Of a stretch of 64,000 bases of DNA, positions 52,443 through 62,031 are shown in pieces. The first letter of the stretch is position 1, and the number at the start of each line of letters is the position of its first letter. Source of the DNA: CAVXTF01 sp963701375 (lineage in GTDB: Bacteria > Actinomycetota > Acidimicrobiia > Acidimicrobiales > CAVXTF01). A model generated the notes under the pieces. It was not told the DNA's origin. It saw only the letters and a program-made list of their open reading frames with translations, and searched no databases. The stretch spans positions 1,178,001 to 1,242,000 of the forward strand of contig CAVOZT010000004.1 of the NCBI GenBank assembly GCA_963701375.1, written 5' to 3'. The position numbers and the translations under genes were made by a program.

Positions 52443-53022
52443 TCACCTTGAACTCCCTAGCACTAGGGCCGCGGCAGTTGCCATGGCGTCGGGAACGTCT
52501 GCGAATGTGATGTGTCCCATGCCGGCCGAAAGCATGGCCCCGACGTAAGCAAGGTTCAGGGTTTGCAGCACCGCACCGTCGATTTGGTCACCCAGTGCAG
52601 CAGAGATCCGCGACACGATTCTCGAGCCGATCCTGTCGCGCGAATTCCTTGACGTCGGCTCCCGTACCGAGAAGCGCGGTCGTGCACGCAGCGGCAACCT
52701 CCGGGTCGGCCGCGATGAACGTCCCGAGACGAGCCAGCTCTTCTGTGACTCTCTCCAACGTCGGTTGATCCGGGTCTGGCGAGACGGGGGAGAGTGACTC
52801 GAGGCGGCGCCACAGGATCTCAGCCAGGACATGATCCTTCGACCCGAAGTACGTGTACGCCGTTGCAGGCGCGACCCCTGCGCGTCGCGCGGCGCCCCGG
52901 ATGGTCAGTCCCTCGTATCCGTGTTCCCTGACCTCGTTCTCGGCCGCCTCGACGACGCGATCGACGAGCCCCGCTTGGCGGGGCGACAGGTAGCGACGGG
53001 TCGACTCGATCAGGTCGGTCAC
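52443..53022 (-). CDS. TetR-family repressor, one frame break
   Basis: About 192 residues when one extra base near 52635 is ignored. The HTH is GLTIRGAARRAGVAPATAYTYFGSKDHVLAEILWRR, standard TetR. The ligand domain continues GTFIAADPEVAAACTTALLG, then (other frame) RDRIGSRIVSRISAALGDQIDGAVLQTLNLAYVGAMLSAGMG. It stands between the two divergent arms and presumably represses both. GTG start at 53022; no clear ribosome site. Analogue of Rv0767c by position. Confidence 0.85.
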
Positions 53023-53077
53023 TGTGCGGATCGAGGAGCGAAGTGGTGGAATCCCGCATCGACTTCCGGCATTTCCA

Positions 53078-53102
53078 CAGACTACAGTCTGGACACGTGT
53101 CC
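53078..53102. promoter_or_regulatory. overlapping palindromes, probable TetR operator
   Basis: CAGACT-AC-AGTCTG (53078-53091) overlaps the perfect 12-mer GGACACGTGTCC (53091-53102) by one base. They lie in the 166-base divergent promoter region, 56 bases before the TetR start and about 87 bases before the plus-strand operon. Confidence 0.65.
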
Positions 53103-53188
53103 GGCAAAGGAATGCTCCGGCGGACTTGCCAGCACGTGCGGCGGACGAGCGCCCGGTAGTCCAGATGTCGACAGGAGATCGAAGGCAG

Positions 53189-54088
53189 ATGACAACCAAA
53201 GTCGGAGTGATCGGTCTCGGAGAGATAGGGCGCGGGATAGCGACCAACGTCACTCGCGGCGGGCTCGACCTCATGGTCTGCGACGTAAGACCGGAGGCCG
53301 CAGCCGCATTCGCAGACAGGGCACAAATTGCACCCGATCCGGAAGCTCTCGCCGCGCAGGTCGGAGCCGCGCAGGTTGGAGGTGGGCAGGTCGGAGTTGT
53401 GGTCGTTGCCGTTGTCGACGACGCGCAGGTGACCGACGTCCTCTCGGGACCGAAGGGAGCGTTCCGCTCCGCGCGGCCCGGAACGTCGTTCGTTATCGTC
53501 TCCACGATCTCGCCGTCGACGGTGCGCGGCATGGCGCAGCTGGCGCTCGAGTCGGGCTGCGAGCTGGTGGATTGCGGGGTGTCGGGGGGGCCGGTCGCTT
53601 CCGCTGAGGGTCAGCTCGTCGCTATGGTCGGAGGTTCCGAGGATGCAGTTGCCCGTGTGCGACCGGTACTCGAAACGTTCAGCTCGCACGTTCTGCACAT
53701 GGGCCCGCTCGGGGCAGGCCTGCAGGCGAAGCTGGCGCGCAACATCGTTCAATACGGCTCGTGGCTCGCTGCCTACGAGGGACAGCGTCTCGCAGAGGCG
53801 GCGGGCATCGAGCTCTCCAAGCTTGCGCTCGCCATCCGCGAGAGCGACAGCATGATCGGCGGCGCATCGCGTCTCATGTTCCGCGACACGGTCGCACCGT
53901 TCGGCGAAGACGCCGACGCAAGGATCGTCGACGCAATGCAGGCAGGGGCGAACCTGGCTCACAAGGACCTGCGGGCGGCGCTCGACCTAGCCTCGGATTT
54001 CGGAATGAGATTGCCCATGACCGAGATCACCGAAGAGCTCTGCGACGACGTGTTCGGCCTCGGTTCGAGCAAGGGTGGGCCGCCATGA
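53189..54088 (+). CDS. 3-hydroxyisobutyrate dehydrogenase-like enzyme
   Basis: 299 residues. KVGVIGLGEIGRGIATNVTRGG (NAD loop), DCGVSGGPVASAEGQLVAMVGG (substrate site, Ser/Gly), GAGLQAKLARNIVQYGSW with catalytic Lys, and AHKDLRAALDLASDFGMRLP. Beta-hydroxyacid dehydrogenase family, like Rv0770. A microrepeat of Gln-Val-Gly units (QVGAAQVGGGQVG, about residues 56-68) widens a loop. ATG at 53189 chosen from the family N terminus. Confidence 0.9.
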   Translation: MTTKVGVIGLGEIGRGIATNVTRGGLDLMVCDVRPEAAAAFADRAQIAPDPEALAAQVGAAQVGGGQVGVVVVAVVDDAQVTDVLSGPKGAFRSARPGTSFVIVSTISPSTVRGMAQLALESGCELVDCGVSGGPVASAEGQLVAMVGGSEDAVARVRPVLETFSSHVLHMGPLGAGLQAKLARNIVQYGSWLAAYEGQRLAEAAGIELSKLALAIRESDSMIGGASRLMFRDTVAPFGEDADARIVDAMQAGANLAHKDLRAALDLASDFGMRLPMTEITEELCDDVFGLGSSKGGPP

Positions 54089-55551
54089 CGTTCGAGAAAT
54101 GTGACGAGCCGCTTCTCGTAGACGGCGAGCTCGAACAAGCCGTATCTGGCGCGGTGTTCGAGACGGTGAACCCAGCGACAGAAGAAGTCCTCGGAGTCTG
54201 CGCGGACGCCTCGTACGAGGACATGGATCGTGCGATAGGGGCCGCGAGACGCGCGTTCGACTCGACCGCGTGGTCGAACGATCTCGGGTTGCGGGTGCGC
54301 TGCCTTCGAGAGTTGCAGGACGCGATGAAGCGTCACTCAGAAGAGCTGCGGTCCCTGACCATCGCCGAGACCGGATCGCCTTTGTTCCTCACCCGGTCGG
54401 CACAGCTCGATGAGCCGATCGCCTCTCTCGGCTGGGTGGCGGATGCGGCCGAGTCCTACCAGTGGGAGACCGATTTCGGCGAAGCCGCTCCGCTCGGCAT
54501 GCGATCGCGTCGCTGGGTCCGGCGCGAAGCCGTGGGGGTGGTCGGAGCCATCACTCCTTGGAACGTCCCCCACCAGGTCAACATCGCGAAGCTCGGACCC
54601 GCGCTCGCTGCCGGCAACACGGTCGTACTCAAACCTGCGCCCGACACGCCGTGGTGCGCGACAGCTCTAGGACGGTTGATCGCAGAGGAGACTCCGATAC
54701 CTGCCGGCGTCGTGAACATCGTCACCTCTTCGGACCATCGGCTCGGGGCGATGCTTGCTACCGACCCCCGTGTGGACCAGGTCAGCTTCACCGGATCGAC
54801 TGCAACCGGCTCGAGTGTGATGGCGGGAGCGTCCAAGACGATAAAGAGGGTGTTCTTGGAGCTCGGAGGCAAGTCCGCGTTCGTCGTGCTCGACGACGCG
54901 GACGTGGCGGGTGCGTGCGCGACGGCCGCGTTCATGGTCTGCACCCACGCGGGACAGGGTTGCGCCATCACGACCCGGTTGCTCGCACCTCGAAGCAAGC
55001 TGGCCGAAGTGATTGACGCCACCGCGGCGACACTCGGCTCACTTGCGCCCGGCGATCCCACCGATCCCCGCACCGTCTGCGGCCCGCTCATAAGCGAGCG
55101 CCAGCGCGACCGGGTCGAGGGATATCTCCGGCTCGCCGTGGAAGAGGGTGGAACCTTCGTGATCGGCGGCGGCAGGCCCGAGAGTCGTCGGGTCGGCTGG
55201 TACGTGGAGCCCACGCTCGTGATAGGACTCGGAAATGATGCGAGAGTCGCCCGCGAGGAGATATTCGGGCCGGTTCTTGTCGTGATCCCCCACGATGGTG
55301 ATGATGACGCCGTGACGCTCGCGAACGATTCTCCCTACGGCCTTTCCGGATCCGTATGGTCGGCCGACCGGGACCGCGCGATGGTTGTCGCGAAGAGGAT
55401 GCGAACCGGGACGGTGGGGGTGAACGGGGGAGTCTGGTACAGCCCCGACATGCCTTTCGGTGGTTACAAGCAGTCGGGGGTGGGACGCGAGATGGGCGTC
55501 GCCGGATTAGAGGAGTACCTCGAGACCAAGTCCGTGGCGGAGCCGGCATGA
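54085..55551 (+). CDS. NAD-dependent aldehyde dehydrogenase
   Basis: 488 residues. GAITPWNVPHQVNIAKLGPALAAGNTVVLKPAPDTP (NAD and Asn), FTGSTATGSSVMAGASKTIKRVFLELGGKSAFVVLDDAD (Glu), THAGQGCAITTRLLA (nucleophile Cys). Normal length. ATG overlaps the previous stop. Position and family equal AldA (Rv0768) beside cyp51 in M. tuberculosis. Oxidises an aldehyde produced in the pathway, possibly from the alcohol dehydrogenase. Confidence 0.94.
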   Translation: MTFEKCDEPLLVDGELEQAVSGAVFETVNPATEEVLGVCADASYEDMDRAIGAARRAFDSTAWSNDLGLRVRCLRELQDAMKRHSEELRSLTIAETGSPLFLTRSAQLDEPIASLGWVADAAESYQWETDFGEAAPLGMRSRRWVRREAVGVVGAITPWNVPHQVNIAKLGPALAAGNTVVLKPAPDTPWCATALGRLIAEETPIPAGVVNIVTSSDHRLGAMLATDPRVDQVSFTGSTATGSSVMAGASKTIKRVFLELGGKSAFVVLDDADVAGACATAAFMVCTHAGQGCAITTRLLAPRSKLAEVIDATAATLGSLAPGDPTDPRTVCGPLISERQRDRVEGYLRLAVEEGGTFVIGGGRPESRRVGWYVEPTLVIGLGNDARVAREEIFGPVLVVIPHDGDDDAVTLANDSPYGLSGSVWSADRDRAMVVAKRMRTGTVGVNGGVWYSPDMPFGGYKQSGVGREMGVAGLEEYLETKSVAEPA

Positions 55552-55922
55552 CCGACGACGCCCTGCGCGCCCGCGGCATCGCCAAGATGCAAGAGGTCTA
55601 CCAATTCTCCGTTGACCCCGACGAGGTTCCCGGGGATTTCGTGACGCTGACCGTCGACCATCTGTTCGGGACCGTGTGGACTCGTCCGGGGCTCGACGTC
55701 CCCGAACGCCGTCTGATCACGATCGGCGTTCTCGCCGCACTCGGACAGAAGGCGTTGCTGGAGGTTCAGTTCCGTAGCGCTCTCGAGACCGGGGAGTTGA
55801 CCGAGGACCAGGTGCGCGAGGTCGTCGTGCACCTCACGCATTACATCGGCTGGCCGCTCGCCACCCTCGTGAACGAGGCGGCAGAACGCGTGATCGCGAG
55901 CCGGAACTCTCCGCAGTCGTGA
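55548..55922 (+). CDS. carboxymuconolactone decarboxylase-family protein
   Basis: 124 residues. RPGLDVPERRLITIGVLAALGQKALLEVQFRSALETGELTEDQVREVVVHLTHYIGWPLATL is the CMD fold with the HxxxYxGWP motif. No CxxC, so it is not an AhpD peroxidase. Homologous in place to Rv0771. ATG overlaps the aldehyde dehydrogenase stop and its own stop overlaps the next gene start. Confidence 0.92.
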   Translation: MTDDALRARGIAKMQEVYQFSVDPDEVPGDFVTLTVDHLFGTVWTRPGLDVPERRLITIGVLAALGQKALLEVQFRSALETGELTEDQVREVVVHLTHYIGWPLATLVNEAAERVIASRNSPQS

Positions 55923-56675
55923 GCCCGTTCGACTTCTCGGACAAGGTCGTCATCGTGACGGGTGCAGGCCGGGGAATCGGGCGCGCCTACGCCGAGAGCC
56001 TCGCCTCCGCCGGCGCCGAGGTCGTGGTGGCGGACATAGACGAGTCTGGTGCAGAAGAGACGGCAGGCGCGATCGAAAAGGCGGGCGGCCGCGCGATCGC
56101 TGTCAGGGTGGACGTTGCCGATCCGGATTCGACGGCCCTCATGGCCGCATCGGCAGTCGAGCGGTTCGGAGGGATCGACTATCTCGTCAACAATGCCGCG
56201 CTGTTCGGCGGCATGAAGCTGGATCTGCTGCTGACGGTGGACCTGGAATACCTGCAGCGCTTCATGGCGGTGAACTTGACCGGCGCGCTGTTGTGCACTC
56301 GTGCGTGCTACCGGCAGATGGCCGAGCGCGGCGGGGGAGCCATCGTCAACCAGTCGTCCACCGCCGCATACCTGTACGCCGGCTACTACGGGTGGGCGAA
56401 GGCAGGGATCAACTCGCTCACCTCTCAGCTCGCGCACGAGCTCGGCGGCATGCACATACGAGTCAACGCCATCGCTCCAGGTCCTATCGACACCGAGGCC
56501 GCGCTCGGTCGTTCCGGACGAGTACATGCGCCAGCTCATCGGTTCGCTCGCCCTCAAGCGCCAGGGAACTCCGGATGATCTGGTAGGCACTTGCATGTTC
56601 CTGCTGTCCGACCACGCACGATGGGTGACCGGACACGTCTTCAACGTCGACGGCGGCCAAGTCGTGCGGCCCTGA
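55919..56675 (+). CDS. short-chain dehydrogenase/reductase, one frame break
   Basis: About 251 residues when one extra base near 56508 is ignored (GPIDTEA, then RSVVPDEYMRQLIGSLALKR). VTGAGRGIGRAYAESLA, YLVNNAALFGG, Ser/Tyr/Lys in NQSSTAAYLYAGYYGWAKAGIN, and C-terminal LLSDHARWVTGHVFNVDGGQ. Like Rv0769. GTG start overlaps the previous stop. Confidence 0.9.
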
Positions 56676-56689
56676 TACCCGGAGGTCTG

Positions 56690-57637
56690 ATGTCCAACAA
56701 GCACCCGTTCCGATTCGCTGCACAGCTGTCGGTCGCACCCGGCAAGCAAGCAGCAGGCTGGGCGGAGCAGGCGAGAAAGGCCGAGGACCTCGGGTATTCG
56801 ACTCTTCTCATGCCGGACCATTTCGGCGACCAGCTGGCGCCCGTGCCCGCGTTGATGGCCGCAGCCGACGCCACCTCGACGCTCCGCATCGGAGCCCTCG
56901 TGCACGACAACGACTACAAGCACCCGTTGGTGCTCGCAAAAGAGCTTGCGACACTCGACGTGCTGTCGAACGGTCGCCTCGAGATCGGGCTTGGCGCAGG
57001 GTGGATGCGCACGGACTACGAAGAGTCCGGCATCCCTTACGACCCGCCCGCGGTCAGGGTTGACCGCTTCGAGGAGGGTGTCGCAATCATCAACGGTCTG
57101 CTCGAGACGGACGGCCCCTTCTCGTTCGAAGGCAGTTTCTACAAGGTGAAGGAGCACCATCTCCTCCCGAGGCCGGTGCAGCAGCCACGGCCTCCGCTGA
57201 TCATCGGCGGCGGCGGAAAGCGCGTGCTCGGGATAGCCGGCCGCCTAGCCGACATAGTGAGCATCAACGTCAACCTGAAAGGCGGGACCGCCGGTCCCGA
57301 GGTGGTTCCGGACGCCACACCGGCTCGCACGCGTGAGAAGGTCGAATGGGTCCGCCAGGCCGCAGGTGCGCGATTCGACGAGATCGAGCTGAATTGTCTC
57401 ATCGGTTTCGTCCTCATGACCGACGACCGGCAGTCGATCATCGACTCCATGGCACCGACGATGGGCCTCGATCCGACCGACGCGCTCCATGTGCCCCTCG
57501 CGCTCGTGGGCACCACCGAGCAGATGGAGGAAGAGCTGCACTGGAGGCGCGAGAATTACGGCCTGTCCTACTTCTCGTTCGAGAGCTCGTCGTGGGAGGT
57601 CATCGGTGATCTCGTGGGCCGTCTCGCGGGGTCGTGA
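56690..57637 (+). CDS. LLM-class (F420-dependent type) oxidoreductase
   Basis: 315 residues. FAAQLSVAPGKQAAGWAEQARKAEDLGYSTLLMPDHFGDQLAPVPALMAAADATSTLRIGALV and ATLDVLSNGRLEIGLGAGWMRTDYE are luciferase-like TIM-barrel features; PRPPLIIGGGGKRVLGIAGRLADIVSIN is the cofactor-binding end. Family TIGR03621-type, using F420 in mycobacteria. ATG at 56690 has GGAGG 4 bases upstream. Fifth gene of the plus-strand operon. Confidence 0.9.
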   Translation: MSNKHPFRFAAQLSVAPGKQAAGWAEQARKAEDLGYSTLLMPDHFGDQLAPVPALMAAADATSTLRIGALVHDNDYKHPLVLAKELATLDVLSNGRLEIGLGAGWMRTDYEESGIPYDPPAVRVDRFEEGVAIINGLLETDGPFSFEGSFYKVKEHHLLPRPVQQPRPPLIIGGGGKRVLGIAGRLADIVSINVNLKGGTAGPEVVPDATPARTREKVEWVRQAAGARFDEIELNCLIGFVLMTDDRQSIIDSMAPTMGLDPTDALHVPLALVGTTEQMEEELHWRRENYGLSYFSFESSSWEVIGDLVGRLAGS

Positions 57638-58527
57638 TGCCGGAGGGTGACCCCGTCGCCCGTGGCAGCGCGATGACCGGCAAGAAGGTGGTCGTGACAG
57701 GTGCGAGCTCGGGTATCGGACTTGCCACCGCCGTCGCCCTGTCGAACATGGGTGCGGACGTGATCATCACCGCCCGCGATGCCGCTCGTGGTAGTGCCGC
57801 GGTCGAGTCGATCGCAAAGGCGATCGGGCGCAAGCCCGGACTCGTCCTGTTCGACCTCGGCAGCCTTTCCTCCGTCCGCGAAGGTGCCGGCGAGCTATTG
57901 GAACGCGCGGGTCGTATCGACGTCCTCGTCAACAACGCCGGCCTGGTGCAGTCGGACCGCACCGAGACCGCCGACGGATTCGAGACCACCTTTGCCGTCA
58001 ACCACCTAGGTCCGTTTCTCTTGACCCAGCTGCTGCGCGACCGGTTGGTTGCGAGCGCGCCTTCGCGGATCGTGAACGTGGCCTCCAGTTCGCACAAGTC
58101 ACCGAGGAGCGGGCTCGATTTCGACGATTTGCAATCGAAGAACAGGTACAAATTCATGAAGGTGTACGGGCGCTCCAAGCTGGCGAACATCTACTTCACC
58201 ACCGAGCTCGTAAAGAGGCTCGCAGGCACCGGCGTCACCGCCAACTGTCTGCATCCGGGGACCGTCGCCACCGGCTGGGGACGCGACGGCGACACGCACG
58301 GTCTTATGACATTCGGATTACGGATCTCCTCTTGGTACTTCAAGACCCCTGAGAAGGGCGCGCTGACGTCCGTCTACCTTGCATCGTCTCCCGAGGTCGA
58401 AGGAGTGACCGGCAAGTACTTCGTGAAATATCGTGAAGCCGTTCCCTCCAAAGCCGCCCGCGACGCAGTTGCGGCAAAGCGCCTGTGGGAGGTCAGCGAG
58501 GAGTTGGTGTCCGAAAGGCGTTCCTGA
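57634..58527 (+). CDS. retinol-dehydrogenase-like SDR
   Basis: 297 residues. KVVVTGASSGIGLATAVALSNMGADVIITARDAARG, VLVNNAGLVQSDR, RIVNVASSSHKSPRSGLDFDDL, and YGRSKLANIYFTTELVKRLAGTGVTANCLHPGTVATGWGRD with Tyr-x-x-x-Lys. This layout is typical of NADP-dependent retinol dehydrogenase-like SDRs acting on lipophilic alcohols. GTG at 57634 overlaps the LLM gene stop; ATG at 57673 is an alternative start. Last gene of the operon. Confidence 0.9.
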   Translation: MMPEGDPVARGSAMTGKKVVVTGASSGIGLATAVALSNMGADVIITARDAARGSAAVESIAKAIGRKPGLVLFDLGSLSSVREGAGELLERAGRIDVLVNNAGLVQSDRTETADGFETTFAVNHLGPFLLTQLLRDRLVASAPSRIVNVASSSHKSPRSGLDFDDLQSKNRYKFMKVYGRSKLANIYFTTELVKRLAGTGVTANCLHPGTVATGWGRDGDTHGLMTFGLRISSWYFKTPEKGALTSVYLASSPEVEGVTGKYFVKYREAVPSKAARDAVAAKRLWEVSEELVSERRS

Positions 58528-58692
58528 GAGTGATGCCGTTCGGAGCAGCCTCTTCGCATCTTGTATACGCGACCGTGTATTAATCCGCGAAATATGAACG
58601 GCGAGTCGGTCCCCCGAAACAAGCCGCCTCGACATCGACCCCGACACCAGGGATAACGTGCCCCGGTGCATCCCGTCTCCTGGGGAGGGGCG

Positions 58693-59739
58693 ATGGGCGG
58701 CGTTTCGGGACCTGGCACCGGCCTTGTCAGGCGACTTGTCGGCCGAACATCGCTCACGCTGCTCGCGCTGCTGGTTCTCTCCGCGCCGACATTCGTCGCG
58801 ATGGGGAACCCGGCCGCCGCATCGAGCGAGCCCGCGGTGCCCACAAAGGCTCCCTCGTGGTGGGACGGACCGTGCGACGCGGGTCATTGGGACACAGCGG
58901 CCGCCGATGCCGGGTGGTCGGGCGCGGGAGCTCAAGCGCTCGGCGCCAGCTATCTCGGCGTCCAGGTGTGCGGTCCGCGTCCCGCCGTCGACGGTGCTCC
59001 CGATGTTGAATGGACGCGTTCGGGTTGGCCCGAGCTCGAGTGGGAGTGCGTCGAGCTCGCAATGCGCTTCATGGTCGAGCTATACGGAGTGCACCCTTAC
59101 TCGGCCAACGGGGTGGACGTCGTCAGCAACTACAACCAGAGCGACGGCGGTGGACTAGTCGAGATCCAAAACGGCACTCCGGGTGAAGCGCCTCAGCCCG
59201 GCGACGTGATCTCGTTCTCCGATGGCGGTGAAGGCCACGTCGTCGTGGTGCAGAGCACCGACGTGGACGCGTACGGGAACGGTTCGATCACGGTGCTGTC
59301 GCAGAACGACACCAACGACGGTTGGAGAACCCTCGGCGTCTCGAACTGGTGGGTACAGGGGTTCAACATCTTCACGCCCACAGCGTGGCTCCACGACCCG
59401 CTCGGCCGAGGCAATCCCTCCGCTCCGCCGACGGCCACGACAGCGAGCGCGCCGCCCGCCGAGGTCGGATTCCAGTACACCGAGACGCTGTCAGCGGTCG
59501 GAGGGTCGGGGCCCTACACGTGGTCGATCGCGTCGGGCAGCCTGCCGCCAGGGCTCGTTCTGGATCCGGTCTCCGGCGACATACGCGGGGTGCCGGCTTC
59601 GAGTTGGAGGGCGACGGTCGGCGTCAGGGTGACGTCCTCGACCGGAGCAAGTTCGCTCAGCCGGCTCACCCTCGTCGTGAAATCCGGCCTTCGACCTCTG
59701 CACATCGCTGATTTCGACGACGACATGGCAGTCGGCTGA
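58693..59739 (+). CDS. secreted CHAP-domain protein with Ig-like C-terminal domain
   Basis: 348 residues. Signal peptide (RTSLTLLALLVLSAPTFVAMGNPAAAS) then a CHAP amidase domain: ELEWECVELAMRFMVELYGV (catalytic Cys) and GEGHVVVVQSTDVDAYGNGSITVLSQND (His). The last 110 residues are a putative Ig (He_PIG) domain, ETLSAVGGSGPYTWSIASGSLPPGLVLDPVSGDIRGVP. Likely a cell-wall hydrolase or amidase. ATG at 58693 follows GGGAGGGG; an upstream GTG at 58666 is possible. Confidence 0.82.
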   Translation: MGGVSGPGTGLVRRLVGRTSLTLLALLVLSAPTFVAMGNPAAASSEPAVPTKAPSWWDGPCDAGHWDTAAADAGWSGAGAQALGASYLGVQVCGPRPAVDGAPDVEWTRSGWPELEWECVELAMRFMVELYGVHPYSANGVDVVSNYNQSDGGGLVEIQNGTPGEAPQPGDVISFSDGGEGHVVVVQSTDVDAYGNGSITVLSQNDTNDGWRTLGVSNWWVQGFNIFTPTAWLHDPLGRGNPSAPPTATTASAPPAEVGFQYTETLSAVGGSGPYTWSIASGSLPPGLVLDPVSGDIRGVPASSWRATVGVRVTSSTGASSLSRLTLVVKSGLRPLHIADFDDDMAVG

Positions 59740-59772
59740 CGCACGGCCGCGACGCAGCCGGCTGACGCAATC

Positions 59773-61231
59773 TCAGTCCGCCGGCCCCGTCCCGAGAACG
59801 ACAGTTGCCTGGTGACTTGCGCCCGTGATGTCGACCCAGCCCACCTCGACCTGGTCGCCCGGCTTGTGCGCTTGCACAAAACCGGTGAGAGCTTGGGGGC
59901 TCGCCACGGAGTGGCCGTCGAAGCTCGTGATGGCGTCACCCTGCTGGATGCCCGCGCCCTCCGCAGGTGTGCCGTTCTCGACGGTGACGACCAGCGCCCC
60001 CGAATTCACCGGAGCGGTGGGCGCGAATCCACCGAGCCCGTCGAATCCGCCGGAGCCTCCCGAGCCGCCAGAACCGCCCGAACTGCTGCACGCGCTTGCA
60101 ATGCCCTGGCCGTTGACGCCGGTCACCTCCACGCCGAGAAGCGGCGAAGGGCCGATGTGGACGGTGGCGCTCGACTGACCGCCTCGCATCTGGGTGACGA
60201 TGCGTATCGCTCTTTGTATGGGGATCGCGAACCCGACCTTGGAACCCGTTGCGGCGAATCCTCCCGAGGGGCTGTCGGACGCCGCGGCAGTGTTCATGCC
60301 GATGACCTGACCCGCCGAGTTGACGAGAGGTCCTCCGGAGTTGCCGGGTTCCAACTTGGCGTTCGTCTGCAGCATCCCGCTAAGGCTCTCGCACAGACTC
60401 GTCCCCGAGTCCTGGGCGACGATCGGCTTGTTGAGCGCGGTAATCGTCCCGAGCGTCACCTTGGGCCGGCCCGGGAGGTCGAGGGCGTTTCCGATGGCCA
60501 CGACCGGCTCGCCAACCGAAACCGAAGAGGAATCCTCGAACGAGACGGTCTTCAGGTTGGACACCCCTTCGAGCTGTATGAGCGCGACGTCGGAGGTCGG
60601 GTCGGTACCTATGACCTTGGCGGTGTACTTCGGGCCACGGCCGTCGATCTGAGCCGTTATCGAGTTCGCTTCGTCGATCACGTGGTTGTTGGTGAGCACT
60701 TCACCCGACGGCGTTACGACCATCCCGGTTCCTGCGGCCTCGCCGCCGCCTCGCAGGGGGGCGAGAACTGACGTGATGTCGACGACCGCGGGGTCGACTG
60801 CGGCCGTTATCGCGGACACGTTAGGTTTGTTCGCGCTCGTGCTCGATCCTGCAGAAGGCGTCGTGTCACCGCTGCCGGCCCCGTTCGTCGCGGAGTTCGC
60901 ACCGCGCGCGGCCGGCGAAGAGTCGGCCTTCACCAGATCGACGACGCCGGCCGCCACGGCGACCACGATCACGGCGACGATCGCAGCTGCCACGCGCGGC
61001 GCGAACACGTCGCGGCTCGCGCTCGACCCGAGGAGGCGGCGGCCGACTGTCGGGGACGCTTACCCGGGGCCCGGTGTAGCCGGCGGATCGACTTCCCTGG
61101 GGGGGAGCGATCCCGTAGGCAGGGGGCCCGTAGATGGTGTGCCCGTAGAAAATGTGATCGTAGTCTGAGCCGCGACGATCTTCGGAGTCGTCGTGATCTG
61201 GGAGGCGTTCGTTCGCAGGAAGATCGTCCAC
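59773..61231 (-). CDS. HtrA/DegP-type membrane serine protease with PDZ domain, one frame break
   Basis: About 485 residues. The cytoplasmic N terminus (acidic, then GHTIYGPPAYGIAPPQG) starts at GTG 61231, which has AAAGGAGG 7 bases upstream. A frame break (one extra base near 61065) follows. Then comes a membrane segment (VAAAIVAVIVVAVAAGVVDLV), a trypsin-like domain with NNHVIDEA (His), PTSDVALIQLEG (Asp) and LEPGNSGGPLVN (Ser), and a PDZ domain (NGTPAEGAGIQQGDAITSFDG). A Gly-Ser run (SGGSGGSGGSGG) links the last two. Envelope quality-control protease; the starting Val at 61008 would drop the N terminus. Confidence 0.87.
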
Positions 61232-61424
61232 TCGACCGCCTCCTTTCTCGCGACTGCCCCTCTCAGAGTCTCCCGGACAGGTTGCACGCTGCACCTGAGA
61301 GAATCCTTAACTTCGGGTGCCGTCGACATTAACGGTTGGCGTGCGCCAGCCCGGCAAGGTGGGATGGGATTCACACACGGCCGTGCGCCGAGCGGGACCG
61401 TAACGGGTCGCGCTGTGCCGGAGA

Positions 61425-61985
61425 CGCTCCCACCTGCTGAGGCGCGTCGCGGTCTTCTGTGGTCACAGGGGCTTATCGGTCCGAGGCGAGGCGGGGCTCA
61501 AACACCTCTCGCCTAGGTGGGCGCAGTTCAGCTCGACACCATCTCGGTCCTGGCCCGCTCGCACGAACTGGTGGCATACGCACGATTCGGGCCTATCGGC
61601 AAGAAGGCGGTCGAGCACTTGCTATGGGGCGGAGAGACGTTCGAGTACTGGGCGCACGCAGCGTGCGTCGTGCCTCTCGCAGACTGGCCGCTGTTCGAGC
61701 CGAGACGCGCAGCCTGGAGGGCGAGAATCGAAGCCGGGCCGATCGCTGGCAGCGTCTTCAAAGAGGTAAGAGCTCGCCTGGGCGAAGGTCCGGCCACACC
61801 AAAAGGGCGGTCGAGCGGATGCTCGGAGCCGGCGAGTTCGTGTGCATGGAGCGCCGCGGCTTCCAGCGGATCTACGACCTTGCCGAGAGGGGCGTCCCTG
61901 AAGCCCTTCCGCGATCGAGCTGACTGCCGAGGAGTGTCGCCGGCGTCTGGTCGCTGCAGCCGGTGTCTTGACATCGAGAACGCAG
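61425..61985 (+). pseudogene. YcaQ-like winged-helix DNA glycosylase remnant
   Basis: LPPAEARRGLLWSQGLIGPRR (61430-61500), then in another frame GAVQLDTISVLARSHELVAYARFGPIGKKAVEHLLWGGETFEYWAHAACVVPLADWPLFEPRR, then in a third frame RAVERMLGAGEFVCMERRGFQRIYDLAERGVPEA and after a stop LTAEECRRRLVAA. These are in the order of crosslink-repair glycosylases of the YcaQ family, but several frame changes, a stop and loss of the last half show decay. No expression signals seen. Confidence 0.7.
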
Positions 61986-62031
61986 AATTGAGTGGTTGCA
62001 CCCTTCACACCCGCGGCGCTCGTCCTTGACG

